From assembly GCA_050742155.1 (NCBI GenBank), contig JBOGFC010000083.1, positions 1 through 45,206 of the forward strand: DNA of 45,206 bases, given 5' to 3'. A program made the position numbers and the translations under genes. The stretch comes from JBOGFC01 sp050742155. Lineage in GTDB: Bacteria; Actinomycetota; Acidimicrobiia; Spongiisociales; JALYHC01. Under the pieces are notes generated by a model that saw only the letters and a program-made list of their open reading frames with translations, did no database searches and was not told the DNA's origin. Positions 8,941-17,286 of the stretch are shown piece by piece. Within the stretch, counting starts at the first letter, position 1. Each line of letters opens with the position of its first letter.

Positions 8941-9591
8941 ATGAACCCTACGCCGGACGACCTGGTGGAGACGCTGCTGGCCGAGGGGATCAGGGATGCT
9001 CGCCTGCTCGAGGCATTTCGCACCGTCCCACGGGAGGGTTTCGTCCCGGCCGAGCTGGCCGCCCAGGCGTACCTCGACCGGCCGCTCCCCATTCCCCATG
9101 GGCAGGTCACCACCCAGCCATCGCTCAGCGCCCGGATGGTCGAGGCGCTGGCCCTGGAGGGTTCAGAGAAGGTCCTGGAGGTGGGCACCGGCTACGGCTT
9201 CCAGACTGCCCTCCTCGCCTGCCTGGCCGGCTTCGTGTGGAGCGTGGAGCGCTGGCCCGACCTGGCCGAGGCGGCCCGGGCCAACCTGGCCCGCCAGGGG
9301 CTCGCCAACGTCGAGGTGGTGGTGGGGGACGGCACCGAGGGCCTGGCCGAGCACGCCCCCTTCCAGACGGTGGTGGTCTCGGCCGCCTTCCCCGAAGTGC
9401 CCCGGCCGCTCGTCGAGCAGCTCGCCCCGGGCGGGAGGCTGGTCCAACCGATCGGCCCGGGCGGGAACGAGGTGGTGGAGCTGTTCGAGAAGGGGGTGCG
9501 GGGCTTGGAGCGGCGGCGCCGCATCGTCGGGGCGCACTTCGTCAGGCTCTACGGCACGCACGGCTTCCCCCTTCCTCGTTCTGGCGCGTGA
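8941..9591 (+). CDS. pcm: Protein-L-isoaspartate O-methyltransferase
   Basis: 216 residues. Transfers methyl from S-adenosylmethionine to isoaspartyl residues in damaged proteins so they can revert. The family block around HGQVTTQPS (equivalent to GQTISQP) is present, followed by the SAM-binding motif VLEVGTGYGFQTALLA, an acidic residue in SVERWPDLAE, the VVVSAA strand and PGGRLVQPIG. The start ATG 8941 is only 22 bases from the divergent ATPase start (8918), so promoters overlap. The C-terminus ends within an inverted repeat (9574-9631). The family is firm; a broader rRNA or protein methyltransferase role is less likely. Confidence 0.88.
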   Translation: MNPTPDDLVETLLAEGIRDARLLEAFRTVPREGFVPAELAAQAYLDRPLPIPHGQVTTQPSLSARMVEALALEGSEKVLEVGTGYGFQTALLACLAGFVWSVERWPDLAEAARANLARQGLANVEVVVGDGTEGLAEHAPFQTVVVSAAFPEVPRPLVEQLAPGGRLVQPIGPGGNEVVELFEKGVRGLERRRRIVGAHFVRLYGTHGFPLPRSGA

Positions 9592-9631
9592 GAATCACGC
9601 CATAGTGTGAAGTTTGCGCGCCAAAACGAGG
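9574..9631 (+). terminator. Nested inverted repeat at the end of pcm
   Basis: Outer arms CCTCGTTCTGGCGCG (9574-9588) and CGCGCCAAAACGAGG (9617-9631) pair over 15 bases with one mismatch. Inside, GCGTGA-GAA-TCACGC (9586-9600) forms an alternative perfect six-base hairpin that competes with the outer stem. The repeat overlaps the pcm stop codon. It may act as a terminator, although there is no T tract. Confidence 0.5.
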
Positions 9632-9729
9632 GGGGAGGGAGGAACTAGACCGTCCAGACGACCTCAAAACAGTCCTCAGCGCTCACCAACCGGGGACCGA
9701 TGGAGGTCCGAAGACGAGAAGGATCACCC

Positions 9730-9843
9730 GTGCGGCTCTACATCCTCTGCGCAGGCTGCGGCACCCCGGTCCGACCGCAGGACCGGCTCTGTGCCCGGTG
9801 CCGTCCGTTCCCCAAGCCGGCCAAGGCCCAGAAGCGGCGCTGA
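9730..9843 (+). CDS. 37-residue zinc-ribbon-like protein
   Basis: GTG 9730 with AAGGA about eight bases upstream; TGA at 9841-9843. The product has two CxxC pairs, CAGC and CARC, separated by 13 residues, followed by a basic tail ending KPAKAQKRR. This is the minimal spacing of a treble-clef or zinc-ribbon knuckle. It sits alone between pcm and the convergent ATP-grasp gene. No named family is recognised; similar tiny Cys4 proteins are common in actinobacteria. The cysteine spacing and the ribosome site support a real gene despite its length. Confidence 0.6.
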   Translation: MRLYILCAGCGTPVRPQDRLCARCRPFPKPAKAQKRR

Positions 9844-9859
9844 GGGCCCTGGACCGGCT

Positions 9860-10810
9860 CTACCCGGCCAGCCGGAGAGGATCAGCCCGTGATACGACGA
9901 AGTCGACCAGGTCGACGAACGGGTCGAACCCCACCACTCGGGGGGCGTCGGCCACGAAGTTGGAGAGGGCGTTGATGTCGTAGAAGTAGGGCAGGCCGTC
10001 GCGGGCGTTGATCAGGTACTCGACGCCCCCCAAGTCCATACCGGCCGCCGCCAGGATCCGCTTGGCGCTCTCCACCAGCTCGCCCGGAGGGTCGAGGCGC
10101 TCCACCGGCCCGCCCCGGCCCGAGACCCCGTCCGCCAAGGCGGGAACCTCGCAATAGTCGGCCGGGCAGAGGTTGAAGCTCCCCGGCAGGAGCTGAAGGC
10201 GGATGGCATAGAGGAGCTCTCCGTCGAGGATCTCGATCCGGACGATCGCCTCGTCCGCCGCCGGAAGATGCTCCTGGACCAGGGCGGTGCCGTCCGGCCC
10301 CAGCTCCAGCTCCCGGTGGCGGGCCGCCGCTGCCAGCTCTTCGGGGCCGGCGAAGGAGCGGATCCCCGCCCCGCTTCCCCCTACGTTCGGCTTGACCAGC
10401 ACTGGGAAGCGCAGGCCCTCCGCCGCGGCCGGGGCCGCGGAAGGATGGTTGATGGCCCGGGCGCGAGGATGAGGCAGGCCCAACCCGGCCAGCAGGCTGA
10501 GCTGACGGGCCTTCGACACCTCCACCGAGAAGGCCCGATATCCGTTCACCACCTTGGCGCCGAGGTCGTCCAGGTGAGCCAGGTACTGGAGGGTCTGGAA
10601 GATCCCCTGGCCGTTCCCGCGCCGCCACGCCGAAGGGCTCATCCGGTTGACGAGCAGGGAGTAGGGCGACGTCTGCTCGACGGGGTCAAAGGAAAAGGCT
10701 CCGGCGTGGATGGGCTGATAGGGCACCCCCCGCCGATCGAGCTCGGCGAAGAGCGGCTTGAACCACTCCGGGTGCTCGTAGAGGATTCCGATCGGCTCCA
10801 TGGATTCCAT
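9860..10810 (-). CDS. ATP-grasp domain ligase (RimK/glutathione-synthetase-like)
   Basis: 316 residues from ATG 10808-10810; an in-frame ATG at 10799-10801 is an alternative. ATP-grasp landmarks: FPVLVKPNVGGSGAGI, the ATP-binding lysine and flexible glycine loop; ALVQEHLP, the adenine-contact strand; IVRIEILDG; and the metal-binding end segment GMDLGGVEYLINARDGLPYFYDINALSNF, in which E and N residues ligate Mg. The enzyme class couples ATP hydrolysis to carboxylate-amine ligation through an acyl phosphate. The N-terminal domain (IGILYEHPEWFKPLF) is a pre-ATP-grasp fold. The substrate is unknown. It is divergent from the CcdA-like selenoprotein gene, with 51 bases between starts. Confidence 0.82.
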   Translation of the reverse strand: MESMEPIGILYEHPEWFKPLFAELDRRGVPYQPIHAGAFSFDPVEQTSPYSLLVNRMSPSAWRRGNGQGIFQTLQYLAHLDDLGAKVVNGYRAFSVEVSKARQLSLLAGLGLPHPRARAINHPSAAPAAAEGLRFPVLVKPNVGGSGAGIRSFAGPEELAAAARHRELELGPDGTALVQEHLPAADEAIVRIEILDGELLYAIRLQLLPGSFNLCPADYCEVPALADGVSGRGGPVERLDPPGELVESAKRILAAAGMDLGGVEYLINARDGLPYFYDINALSNFVADAPRVVGFDPFVDLVDFVVSRADPLRLAG

Positions 10811-10861
10811 AACGATTCGGCCGGCCGGGCGATTCCTCGAGTGGTGCAGTAGGGTCCGCCC

Positions 10862-11713
10862 GTGTTGTGGCGGGCCCGGACCGGGTACTTCCTTTTGGCC
10901 GTCGGGGTGGTCGCTCTCAGCGTTGCCGGGTACACGGGCTACGTCCTCTACCCACGCTTCGGGCTTCCGCGGGCGGCCGGCATCGGGCTGCAGGTGCTGG
11001 CGACGGCGGCCGGCGTGGCCGCCTTCTTCTCCCCCTGCTCGTTCCCACTCCTGGTGACCCTGCTGGCGCGCGAGACCGGAGAGGGGGAAGAAAGACGGGT
11101 CCGGCTGGGTCGGGCGCTGCTGTTCGCCTCGTCGCTCTCCATCGGAGCGGTGGCCTTTGTGCTCGGGATGGGCTCGCTCTTCGCCCTGGGTGGCGCCCGG
11201 CTGGCCGCCTCGGTCACTTTCACCAGCCCGGCCGGCCGGACGATCCGACTGGTGGTGGGAGCCTTCCTGGTCTTGCTCGGACTGGTGCAAGCCGGCCTCC
11301 TCCCGCTCTCCTTCCACGGGGTGGAGCGACTGGTGAGCCGCCTCCGGCGGCCTCAGGTCCGACTCCGGCGGCGGCGCCCGGTGGTGGGCTTCGCGCTGTT
11401 CGGCTTCGGCTACCTCTTGGCAGGGTTCGGCTGAACCGGGCCGATCCTGGCCGGTCTGGCCGGGCAGGCCCTCGTCATCGGCGGCTTCGCCGCCGCCTTG
11501 CTGGCCTTCTCGGTGGCGGCGGTGGCACTGGTGGTGCTGGTCTTCGGGGCGGCCCTGACCGTGGCCTCTGCCCAGCAGGTGGTGGTCGAGCGTCTCCAGG
11601 CGCCCTCCATGGCGGTCAAGCGCTGGGGAGGATGGGTGCTGGTGGTGGTGGGCGCCTGGTTCCTGGCCCTGACCATCTGGGCCGGGCCGTTCAGCCTCCT
11701 CTTCCCCGTGTGA
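10862..11713 (+). CDS. CcdA/DsbD-like membrane thiol-disulfide transporter with in-frame UGA (probable selenoprotein)
   Basis: 283 codons from GTG 10862, with TGA at codon 191 (11432-11434) and the same frame continuing 92 sense codons to TGA 11711-11713. The family moves electrons across the membrane through two redox cysteines in transmembrane helices. The first is seen in FFSPCSFPLLVTLLA; the second belongs to a GxGCxGP block, read here as LLAGFG-UGA-TGPILAGLAG. Hydrophobic helices continue after the UGA (IGGFAAALLAFSVAAVALVVLVFG; WVLVVVGAWFLALTIW), so coding pressure is maintained. A hairpin with the E. coli SECIS geometry follows (11438-11471). Selenocysteine at the catalytic site is the best explanation; a TGC-to-TGA mutation or sequence error is the alternative. 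Confidence 0.8.
11438..11471 (+). promoter_or_regulatory. Bacterial SECIS-like hairpin directly after the UGA codon
   Basis: Counting U of the UGA as 1: C15-C16 pair with G31-G32, U17 (11448) is bulged, GGCC (18-21) pairs with GGCC (27-30), and the five-base apical loop is GGUCU (22-26, 11453-11457). E. coli fdhF has a bulged U17 and loop bases G23 and U24 at the same distances, which SelB recognises. An outer stem GGGCC/GGCCC (11438-11442 with 11467-11471) is also possible. Confidence 0.75.
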
Positions 11714-11797
11714 GCGGCTTCGGGCGGGCCGCCGGCCGGCGACCACTAAGCCGGTGAGCCGCTACCGGCGATGCGCCCGTAGACTCGCAGGGATCCC

Positions 11798-13228
11798 ATG
11801 ACGCTCTCATCGTCGCACCGCCGATGGCTTCTCATCGCTCTGGTGGTGCTGGTGGCATGGGTGATTCCCCGGGTCGCCGCAGGCGGCCCGTCCGACCCCG
11901 AGGGGGACACACTCCTCGACCTGAGCGGCTGCCTTGCGCCCGCCGAGGGCTTCGCCCTCTTCTGCGAGGTGTACGAGGAGGTGCACGACACCTATGTCGA
12001 TCCGGTGGAGGACCGCCGGCTGGCGGAAGGGGCGCTTCGCTCCATGCGCCGGTTGGGAGAGGCGCGGGACGCCCGGCTGGCCCGTATCGGCCTCCCCCCG
12101 TCCCCTCCGCGATCCGATCCTATTGCCTGCACGGCGCCTGCCGGCACGTTCGAAGAGGTCTGCCGCCTCTACGCCGAGCTGCGAACCGGGTCGGTGGCTC
12201 CCCCCTCCCGGGCCGAGCTGGTGGAAGCGGCCATCTCCGGAATGGTGGGCTATGGCCTGGGCGATCCCCAGAGCACCTATCTCACCCCCGAGCGGTATCG
12301 GCTCCTGCGAGAGGAACAGTCCGGGCACATCGAGGGAATCGGTGCCGAGGTGGCCACCGAGAACCTGGCGGAGAGTGAGACGCCCTGCGCGCTGCTATCC
12401 ACCACCTGCGTGATGGTGATCGTGGCGCCGGTGGCCGGCGGCCCGGCCGAGCGGGCCGGGCTGCGGGCCGGGGACATCGTGGTATCGACCGACGGCCGGC
12501 CGGTGGCCGGCAGCACGCTGTGGGAGCAGGTGGAGCGGGTGCGGGGGCCGGCCGGCACCGAGGTCACGATCACCATCCGGCGGGGGGAGGACCGGCTCCA
12601 GGTGACGATCACCCGGCAGGCGATCTCCCTCCACACCGTGGAGGCACGGCTGCTGGAGCCCGGGATCGGCTACCTACGTCTGGTGATGTTCGGGACCGGC
12701 AGCCACGCTGAGGTGCGACACGGCCTCGCCCGGCTCTTCGACGCCGGGGCCGGCCGATTGGTCCTCGACCTGCGGGACAACCCGGGCGGCTTGCTGCACG
12801 CCGCCATCGATATCACCAGTGAGTTCCTGGCCAATGGTCTGGTGCTGACTCAGGAGGGACGGGGCGACGATTCCGTCGAGTGGGAGGTGGAGCCGGGTGG
12901 CCTAGCCACCGACCCCGGTCTGGAGATGGTGGTGCTCATCAACCAGGGCAGCGCTTCCGCCTCCGAGGTGGTGGCCGGGGCTCTCCAGGAGCACCGGCGG
13001 GCCACGCTGATCGGAGCGCCCACCTTCGGCAAGGACACCGTGCAGGGATACTCGCTGCTCGGGAACGGCGGGGCGCTGCGGCTGACCATCGCCCGCTGGT
13101 TCACCCCGGGTCACCGAAGCGTGGGGGGCGATGGGCTGCAGCCGGACGTCGTCGTCCATCTCCCCCCTGACGGAGAAGGCGACGCCGTCCTCGAGCGGGC
13201 CCGGGAGTGGCTGTCGTCGGGGTCGTGA
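11798..13228 (+). CDS. S41-family C-terminal processing peptidase (CtpA/Prc-like) with PDZ domain
   Basis: 476 residues. A signal anchor lies at residues 8-29 (WLLIALVVLVAWVIPRVAA), so the enzyme acts outside the membrane. A helical N-domain (to about residue 185) includes DPQSTYLTPE. A PDZ domain follows (VAGGPAERAGLRAGDIVVSTDGRPV), then the tail-specific protease core with LVLDLRDNPGGLL. The Ser-Lys catalytic dyad is Ser387 in GSASASE and Lys412 in TFGKDTVQ, with the 25-residue spacing seen in CtpB. Four extra cysteines in the N-terminal half (e.g. GCLAPAEG, LFCEVY, IACTAP, EVCRLY) are unusual and could form disulfides, which fits the thiol-redox transporter encoded just upstream (inference). 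Its stop overlaps the start of the next gene. Confidence 0.92.
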   Translation: MTLSSSHRRWLLIALVVLVAWVIPRVAAGGPSDPEGDTLLDLSGCLAPAEGFALFCEVYEEVHDTYVDPVEDRRLAEGALRSMRRLGEARDARLARIGLPPSPPRSDPIACTAPAGTFEEVCRLYAELRTGSVAPPSRAELVEAAISGMVGYGLGDPQSTYLTPERYRLLREEQSGHIEGIGAEVATENLAESETPCALLSTTCVMVIVAPVAGGPAERAGLRAGDIVVSTDGRPVAGSTLWEQVERVRGPAGTEVTITIRRGEDRLQVTITRQAISLHTVEARLLEPGIGYLRLVMFGTGSHAEVRHGLARLFDAGAGRLVLDLRDNPGGLLHAAIDITSEFLANGLVLTQEGRGDDSVEWEVEPGGLATDPGLEMVVLINQGSASASEVVAGALQEHRRATLIGAPTFGKDTVQGYSLLGNGGALRLTIARWFTPGHRSVGGDGLQPDVVVHLPPDGEGDAVLERAREWLSSGS

Positions 13229-14388
13229 TCGGCCGGTGGCAGGTCTGGTCACTGGCCATCCTGCTGATGGCGGCCGCCTGCCGAACGTCCGACCAGGGGG
13301 GCTTCTCCATGGGCGGCGAGGCGCTCGGTGGCTCCGCCACCACCGAGCTCCTCGCCCAGCAGCTTCTCGAAAGCGCACCACCGGAGAGGGCGGCCTGGAT
13401 CGCCCACGAGATCGGTTTGCCGCCGGGCGAGACTCTCGACCATCGCCATGAGTTCGCCTTCGCCTATGCAGTCCGAGGTGAGCATCGGCTGACGGTGGAC
13501 GGTGTTGGCGAGGTGCTCGAGGAGGGAGGGAGCGCGGTGGTCCCCGCCGGCGCATCCCACCGGCACGAGGGGGCCGGGTTGTTCTGGGAGATCCGGCTGG
13601 CCTCCTCGGGCGGTGATGCTCCGGCCGAAGGGGGCCGCCTGGTCTTCGAGAGCGAGCCGCTGGAGGGAATCCCGCCCGATCCCCTGGCGGTCTTCGTGGA
13701 GGTCCGCCTTCCCCCGGGAGGCCAGACCAGCGTGCACACCCACCCGGGCCCCGAGCTGGTCTACCAGCTGTCCGGGACGATCGAGTACGAGAACTCCCTG
13801 ATCGGCGCCATCCAGATGGGCCCCGGTGGCCTGGAGGGGATCCCCCCGGGCAAATCCGTCCAGAAGCGCAATCCTTCAGACGAGGAGGCGGTCTTCCTCT
13901 CCTGGTTCCTGGTCGATCCCGACCAGGCCTTCGCCTCCCCGGCCGCCTTCGGGCCTCCGGGGGTGGAGGGCGAGAACGTCGCCCTGGGCGAGAAGGGCGC
14001 CCGAGTGATAGGGGTCAGCTCCAACTTCGGCGGTGGGCCCAATGACTCACAGTTCGGGGCCGACCACGCCATCGACGGCGACCCGGCCACCGAGTGGTCC
14101 TCGGACGGCGACGGAGACGACGCCTGGATCGAGATCGGGCTCGACCGGAGCTACCGGGTGATCGCCCTCTCGGCGCACACCCGCACGATGGGCGAAAGCG
14201 CCCGGGTGGCGAGCTTCTCGGTCCTGACCGACGACGGCACGGAGCTGGGCCCCTTCGAGCTCCCCGGCGCCGACCGGCCCTACCTGTTCCCGGTCGACGT
14301 GGAGGCCCAACGGCTGCGCTTCCAGGTGCTGTCGTCCTCGGGAGGCAACACCGGGTTCGTCGACCTGGGGGTGTTCGTCGAGCGATGA
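13225..14388 (+). CDS. Predicted lipoprotein with two cupin domains and an F5/8 type C (discoidin-like) domain
   Basis: 387 residues from GTG 13225, whose GTGA overlaps the protease stop (translational coupling); an earlier in-frame GTG is 13207. The N-terminus has a hydrophobic stretch ending LLMAAACRTS, a likely but non-canonical lipobox. Cupin 1 has HRHEFAFAYAVRGEH and VVPAGASHRHEG. Cupin 2 has PPGGQTSVHTHPGPELVYQLSG and GIPPGKSVQKRNP, with metal-type histidines. The C-terminal third is a jelly-roll F5/8C domain: DHAIDGDPATEWSSDGDGDDAWIEIGLDRSYRV and LRFQVLSSSGG. Such domains bind carbohydrate or surfaces. Function is unknown; coupling to the S41 protease suggests a shared extracytoplasmic task. 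Confidence 0.78.
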   Translation: MIGRWQVWSLAILLMAAACRTSDQGGFSMGGEALGGSATTELLAQQLLESAPPERAAWIAHEIGLPPGETLDHRHEFAFAYAVRGEHRLTVDGVGEVLEEGGSAVVPAGASHRHEGAGLFWEIRLASSGGDAPAEGGRLVFESEPLEGIPPDPLAVFVEVRLPPGGQTSVHTHPGPELVYQLSGTIEYENSLIGAIQMGPGGLEGIPPGKSVQKRNPSDEEAVFLSWFLVDPDQAFASPAAFGPPGVEGENVALGEKGARVIGVSSNFGGGPNDSQFGADHAIDGDPATEWSSDGDGDDAWIEIGLDRSYRVIALSAHTRTMGESARVASFSVLTDDGTELGPFELPGADRPYLFPVDVEAQRLRFQVLSSSGGNTGFVDLGVFVER

Positions 14389-14391
14389 CTC

Positions 14392-14444
14392 TCGTTCTTG
14401 TGACGCTTATCTACCCAGACGACGGGTAACCGTCACGAGAACGA
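14392..14444 (+). terminator. Long hairpin terminator after the protease/cupin operon
   Basis: Arms TCGTTCTTGTGACG (14392-14405) and CGTCACGAGAACGA (14431-14444) pair over 14 bases with one G-T. An inner TACCC/GGGTA stem around AGACGAC extends the structure. It begins four bases after the stop codon at 14386-14388. No T run follows. Confidence 0.6.
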
Positions 14445-14820
14445 ATAGGGCGGCGGCCCGGGGCCAACTCCTCCCGGTAGCGGACCTCCTTCCGCTCTCG
14501 GTACCGGGCGCCCTTCGTTCGCCGATGCTATCGCTCGTCAGCAGTCGCCTCTACTTCGGCCTGCGCCTCCTCGCTCGTCTCGCGGGGTGCCCACAGCCCC
14601 AGGCGACGGCGGCGCGGACGCCCGCTCGGCGCTCGGACCCGTGTCCTGAAAGCGCACGCCGAGGTGCCACCTCTGGTACACCCGGGACAAGAGGGCGATA
14701 TCTCACCAAATCGGGCGATCTGGAGTCGGGTCCCGACTCGCGTCTCGGTCAACCCTCGGCGAAGAATGATCCGTCCTAGATTGGTCCTGCCGCCCGTGGC
14801 GCCTCGATGAGGAAGAGTCC
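14445..14820. other. Intergenic stretch without a recognisable gene
   Basis: About 375 bases. I see no supported coding frame. TAGATT near 14778 could serve as a -10 for the lipoprotein gene at 14821, but a matching -35 is not clear. Confidence 0.4.
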
Positions 14821-15387
14821 ATGACACGGCGACTGATCCCCACCGCGCTCGCGGCGCTCTTGGTCGCTGGCTGCGCCAGTGACGACGGTACCGGAGCCAC
14901 CACCCCGACGCCGGCTCCCGAGGAGGCCACGACGACCACGGAGACGGGGGAAGCGCTCACTACCGACGCTCGGGTCACCGAGCTTCCCAACGGGCGCCAC
15001 CTCGTGTTCATACAACAGGTCGCCGACGACGGCTCGACCCTCGCCATCGACCTCGCCATCTGGTTCTCGGGCGAGGAGGCGAATGCCGCGGCCGCTGAGG
15101 ATGGGCAAACGGAGATTCCGGTTCCCAACGACTACTACATCCGTAATGCCGATCCGGCCATCATCGAGGTGCCCGTCAGCGATGACGTGGCCGTGACATC
15201 GGTCTGGTTCGACTACGACACGGATCCCGACCTCCAGAGCGATCCGATCACCTACCAACTCTCCGTCTTCGCTGGGAACGCCTCTCATCTGGGCCACTCG
15301 GTTCTTCGTCACACCCCACCTGAGAGCCAGCTCGGCGTCGGCGGCCTGCGGCTTCCCGCCAGCCTCGAACCTGGGACCTACGGATGA
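14821..15387 (+). CDS. Secreted lipoprotein of unknown function
   Basis: 188 residues. A type II signal peptide is clear: MTRRLIPTALAALLVAGC, with LVAGC as a good lipobox. A low-complexity Thr/Pro/Glu linker follows (TTPTPAPEEATTTTETG), typical of actinobacterial lipoproteins that span the wall. The mature domain (VTELPNGRHLVFIQQV, LAIDLAIWFSGEEANAAAAEDG, PNDYYIRN) resembles secreted proteins of unknown function with the YYIRN block. The last 30 residues become Pro/Gly-rich and unlike the rest, so the C-terminus could be altered by a frameshift. It stands alone between two terminator-bounded operons. Confidence 0.7.
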   Translation: MTRRLIPTALAALLVAGCASDDGTGATTPTPAPEEATTTTETGEALTTDARVTELPNGRHLVFIQQVADDGSTLAIDLAIWFSGEEANAAAAEDGQTEIPVPNDYYIRNADPAIIEVPVSDDVAVTSVWFDYDTDPDLQSDPITYQLSVFAGNASHLGHSVLRHTPPESQLGVGGLRLPASLEPGTYG

Positions 15388-15594
15388 GTCCGATTCCGGG
15401 GCACCGGAGGACAACGGCGGAACGCCGGAAACGAGTCGTAGCAGAGTGCTGGCCCCAGTGGCCCGGCCTCCGTAACCGACATCACGGGCGCAGAGTGAGA
15501 TAGACAGCCCGCTTGGTGTGAGGTGGAACATATGCAGCGGGGTTGCCTCCACCTATGGTGGTGCGCTTGGGGCCAGCGGACGGGAGGTCTCCCC

Positions 15595-17286
15595 ATGGCC
15601 AGGTCGATTCTTGCTCGTGAGCCGCGCCCTGCCCGCGGCCGGGCGGAGACCTCACGTGGTCGGCCGGGGGGGGTCGCACTCCATCATCCGCTCGCCTTCT
15701 GGGTGGGAACCCTGGCCATGATGGCCGGGGTGCTGCTCCACCTCCCGGAGTTCTTCGCCGCCGGGGAGATGGAGTACGCCATGGGGGGCATGCCCATGTC
15801 GAGGACCATGTTGGTGGGCATGGGCCTCATCGTCGGCGGCCTCGCCGTGGCCGCCTACGGGGTCATCCCCCGCGGAGCCGGTCTTCTCCGCGCCTCCTCA
15901 GGATCGCCCGGCTACCAGGTGCGAGCCATGGACGATGCTCCTTTGACCGGGGCCCACTGGGGCCTCCTCTTCGTGTTGGGCGTGGCTCTGATCGTAGACG
16001 TGATGAAGCCGGCCACCCTCGGGTTCGTGGTCCCCGGCATGAAGCTGGAATACGGGCTGAGCACCCTGGTGGTGGCCGCCGTCCCCCTCTCCGCCCTCAC
16101 CGGGACCACCATCGGCTCGTTCGTCTGGGGACTGCTCGCCGACCGGATCGGCCGCCGGGCCACCATCCTCCTCGCTTCGCTGATCTTCATCAGCACGTCG
16201 ATCTGCGGGTTCATGCCCCATTTCGGTTGGAACCTCCTCATGTGCTTCATCATGGGTCTGTCGGCCGGGGGCATGCTCCCCATCGTTTACGCCCTCATGG
16301 CCGAGTCGGTCCCAGCCCGAAAGCGTGGCTGGCTGGTGGTGCTCCACGGCGGCATGGGCACCGTGGGCGGCTACTTGGTGGCCAGCGGCCTGGCCGCCCT
16401 CCTGGAGCCGCACTTCGGATGGCGGATCCTCTGGTTCGCCGGGCTTCCCACCGGCGCTCTGGTGCTGCTCCTCAATCGCTGGATTCCGGAGTCCCCCCGC
16501 TTCCTGCTCGAGCAGGGGCGCCCGGCGGAGGCGCGGGCAGTCATGGCTCGCTACGGAGTGCTGATGGCGGACGAGGCACTCCCCGCCCCGTCGCCCAACG
16601 GCCAAGTCCACGGTCCGGTCGCCCCCCACCGCCCCGGCCTGGGCCGCCTCTTTCGGCAGCCCCACCTCCCCCACACCCTGACCGTCGGGCTCTACGGCCT
16701 CAGCTGGGGACTGGTCAACTGGGGCTTCATCACCTTCGTGCCGGTCATCCTGCAGGACCAGGGGGTGGCCATCTCCTCCACCAGCGGGCTCCTCTTCCTG
16801 GCGGCCCTCATCTCGGTGCCCGGGACGGTGCTGGTGGCCTATCTCTACGGCATGTGGAGCAGCCGCAAGGCGATGATCCTCTACGCCCTGCTCACCGCCG
16901 CCAGCCTGGCCGGCTTCGCGGTCGCCCGGCCGAGCGGGGGCGCTAAGCTCACCTTGCTGATGGTGCTCCTGCTCGTGTCGAGCGGGGGGGTGATCTCCAT
17001 GCTCTCCCCATACACCGCCGAGGTGTACGCGACGGCCTTGCGAGGCACCGGGAGCGGCCTGGCGGCCGGGAGCAGCAAGCTGGGGGGCATCCTCGGCCCA
17101 CCCCTGGTGGCAGGCCTCCTGGCCCTCTCCTCGGGCTTCACCGTGGTTGCGTTGGTCGCGGCGGTTCCGATCCTCGCCTCGGCGGTGGTGATGCGCCTGA
17201 GCGGCGTCGAGACAAAGGACCGGCGCTTGGAGGACATCACCTCCCTCATCCCACCTACGCCGGAGCTGACGGGCTCGGGGGTGTAG
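15595..17286 (+). CDS. MFS transporter with extra N-terminal membrane helices
   Basis: 563 residues from ATG 15595, supported by GGGAGG (15582-15587) seven bases upstream. About 110 residues precede the transporter core and contain two or more helices (LAFWVGTLAMMAGVLLHLPEFF; MLVGMGLIVGGLAVAAYGVI) with a Met-rich loop (EMEYAMGGMPMSRTM). The core has the MFS loop 2-3 motif GLLADRIGRRATIL and the sugar/acid porter signature PESPRFLLEQGRPAEA. Best match is the metabolite or aromatic-acid:H+ symporter branch. The stop TAG directly abuts the ATG of the flavin-dependent halogenase-like gene, so the two form an operon and the transporter may move its substrate or product. Confidence 0.85.
   Translation: MARSILAREPRPARGRAETSRGRPGGVALHHPLAFWVGTLAMMAGVLLHLPEFFAAGEMEYAMGGMPMSRTMLVGMGLIVGGLAVAAYGVIPRGAGLLRASSGSPGYQVRAMDDAPLTGAHWGLLFVLGVALIVDVMKPATLGFVVPGMKLEYGLSTLVVAAVPLSALTGTTIGSFVWGLLADRIGRRATILLASLIFISTSICGFMPHFGWNLLMCFIMGLSAGGMLPIVYALMAESVPARKRGWLVVLHGGMGTVGGYLVASGLAALLEPHFGWRILWFAGLPTGALVLLLNRWIPESPRFLLEQGRPAEARAVMARYGVLMADEALPAPSPNGQVHGPVAPHRPGLGRLFRQPHLPHTLTVGLYGLSWGLVNWGFITFVPVILQDQGVAISSTSGLLFLAALISVPGTVLVAYLYGMWSSRKAMILYALLTAASLAGFAVARPSGGAKLTLLMVLLLVSSGGVISMLSPYTAEVYATALRGTGSGLAAGSSKLGGILGPPLVAGLLALSSGFTVVALVAAVPILASAVVMRLSGVETKDRRLEDITSLIPPTPELTGSGV

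Noticed and set aside
9860..11746. Minus-strand frame continuing through the CcdA-like gene into the ATP-grasp gene
   Set aside because: The part beyond 10810 is low-complexity antisense sequence; the ATP-grasp protein begins at ATG 10808.
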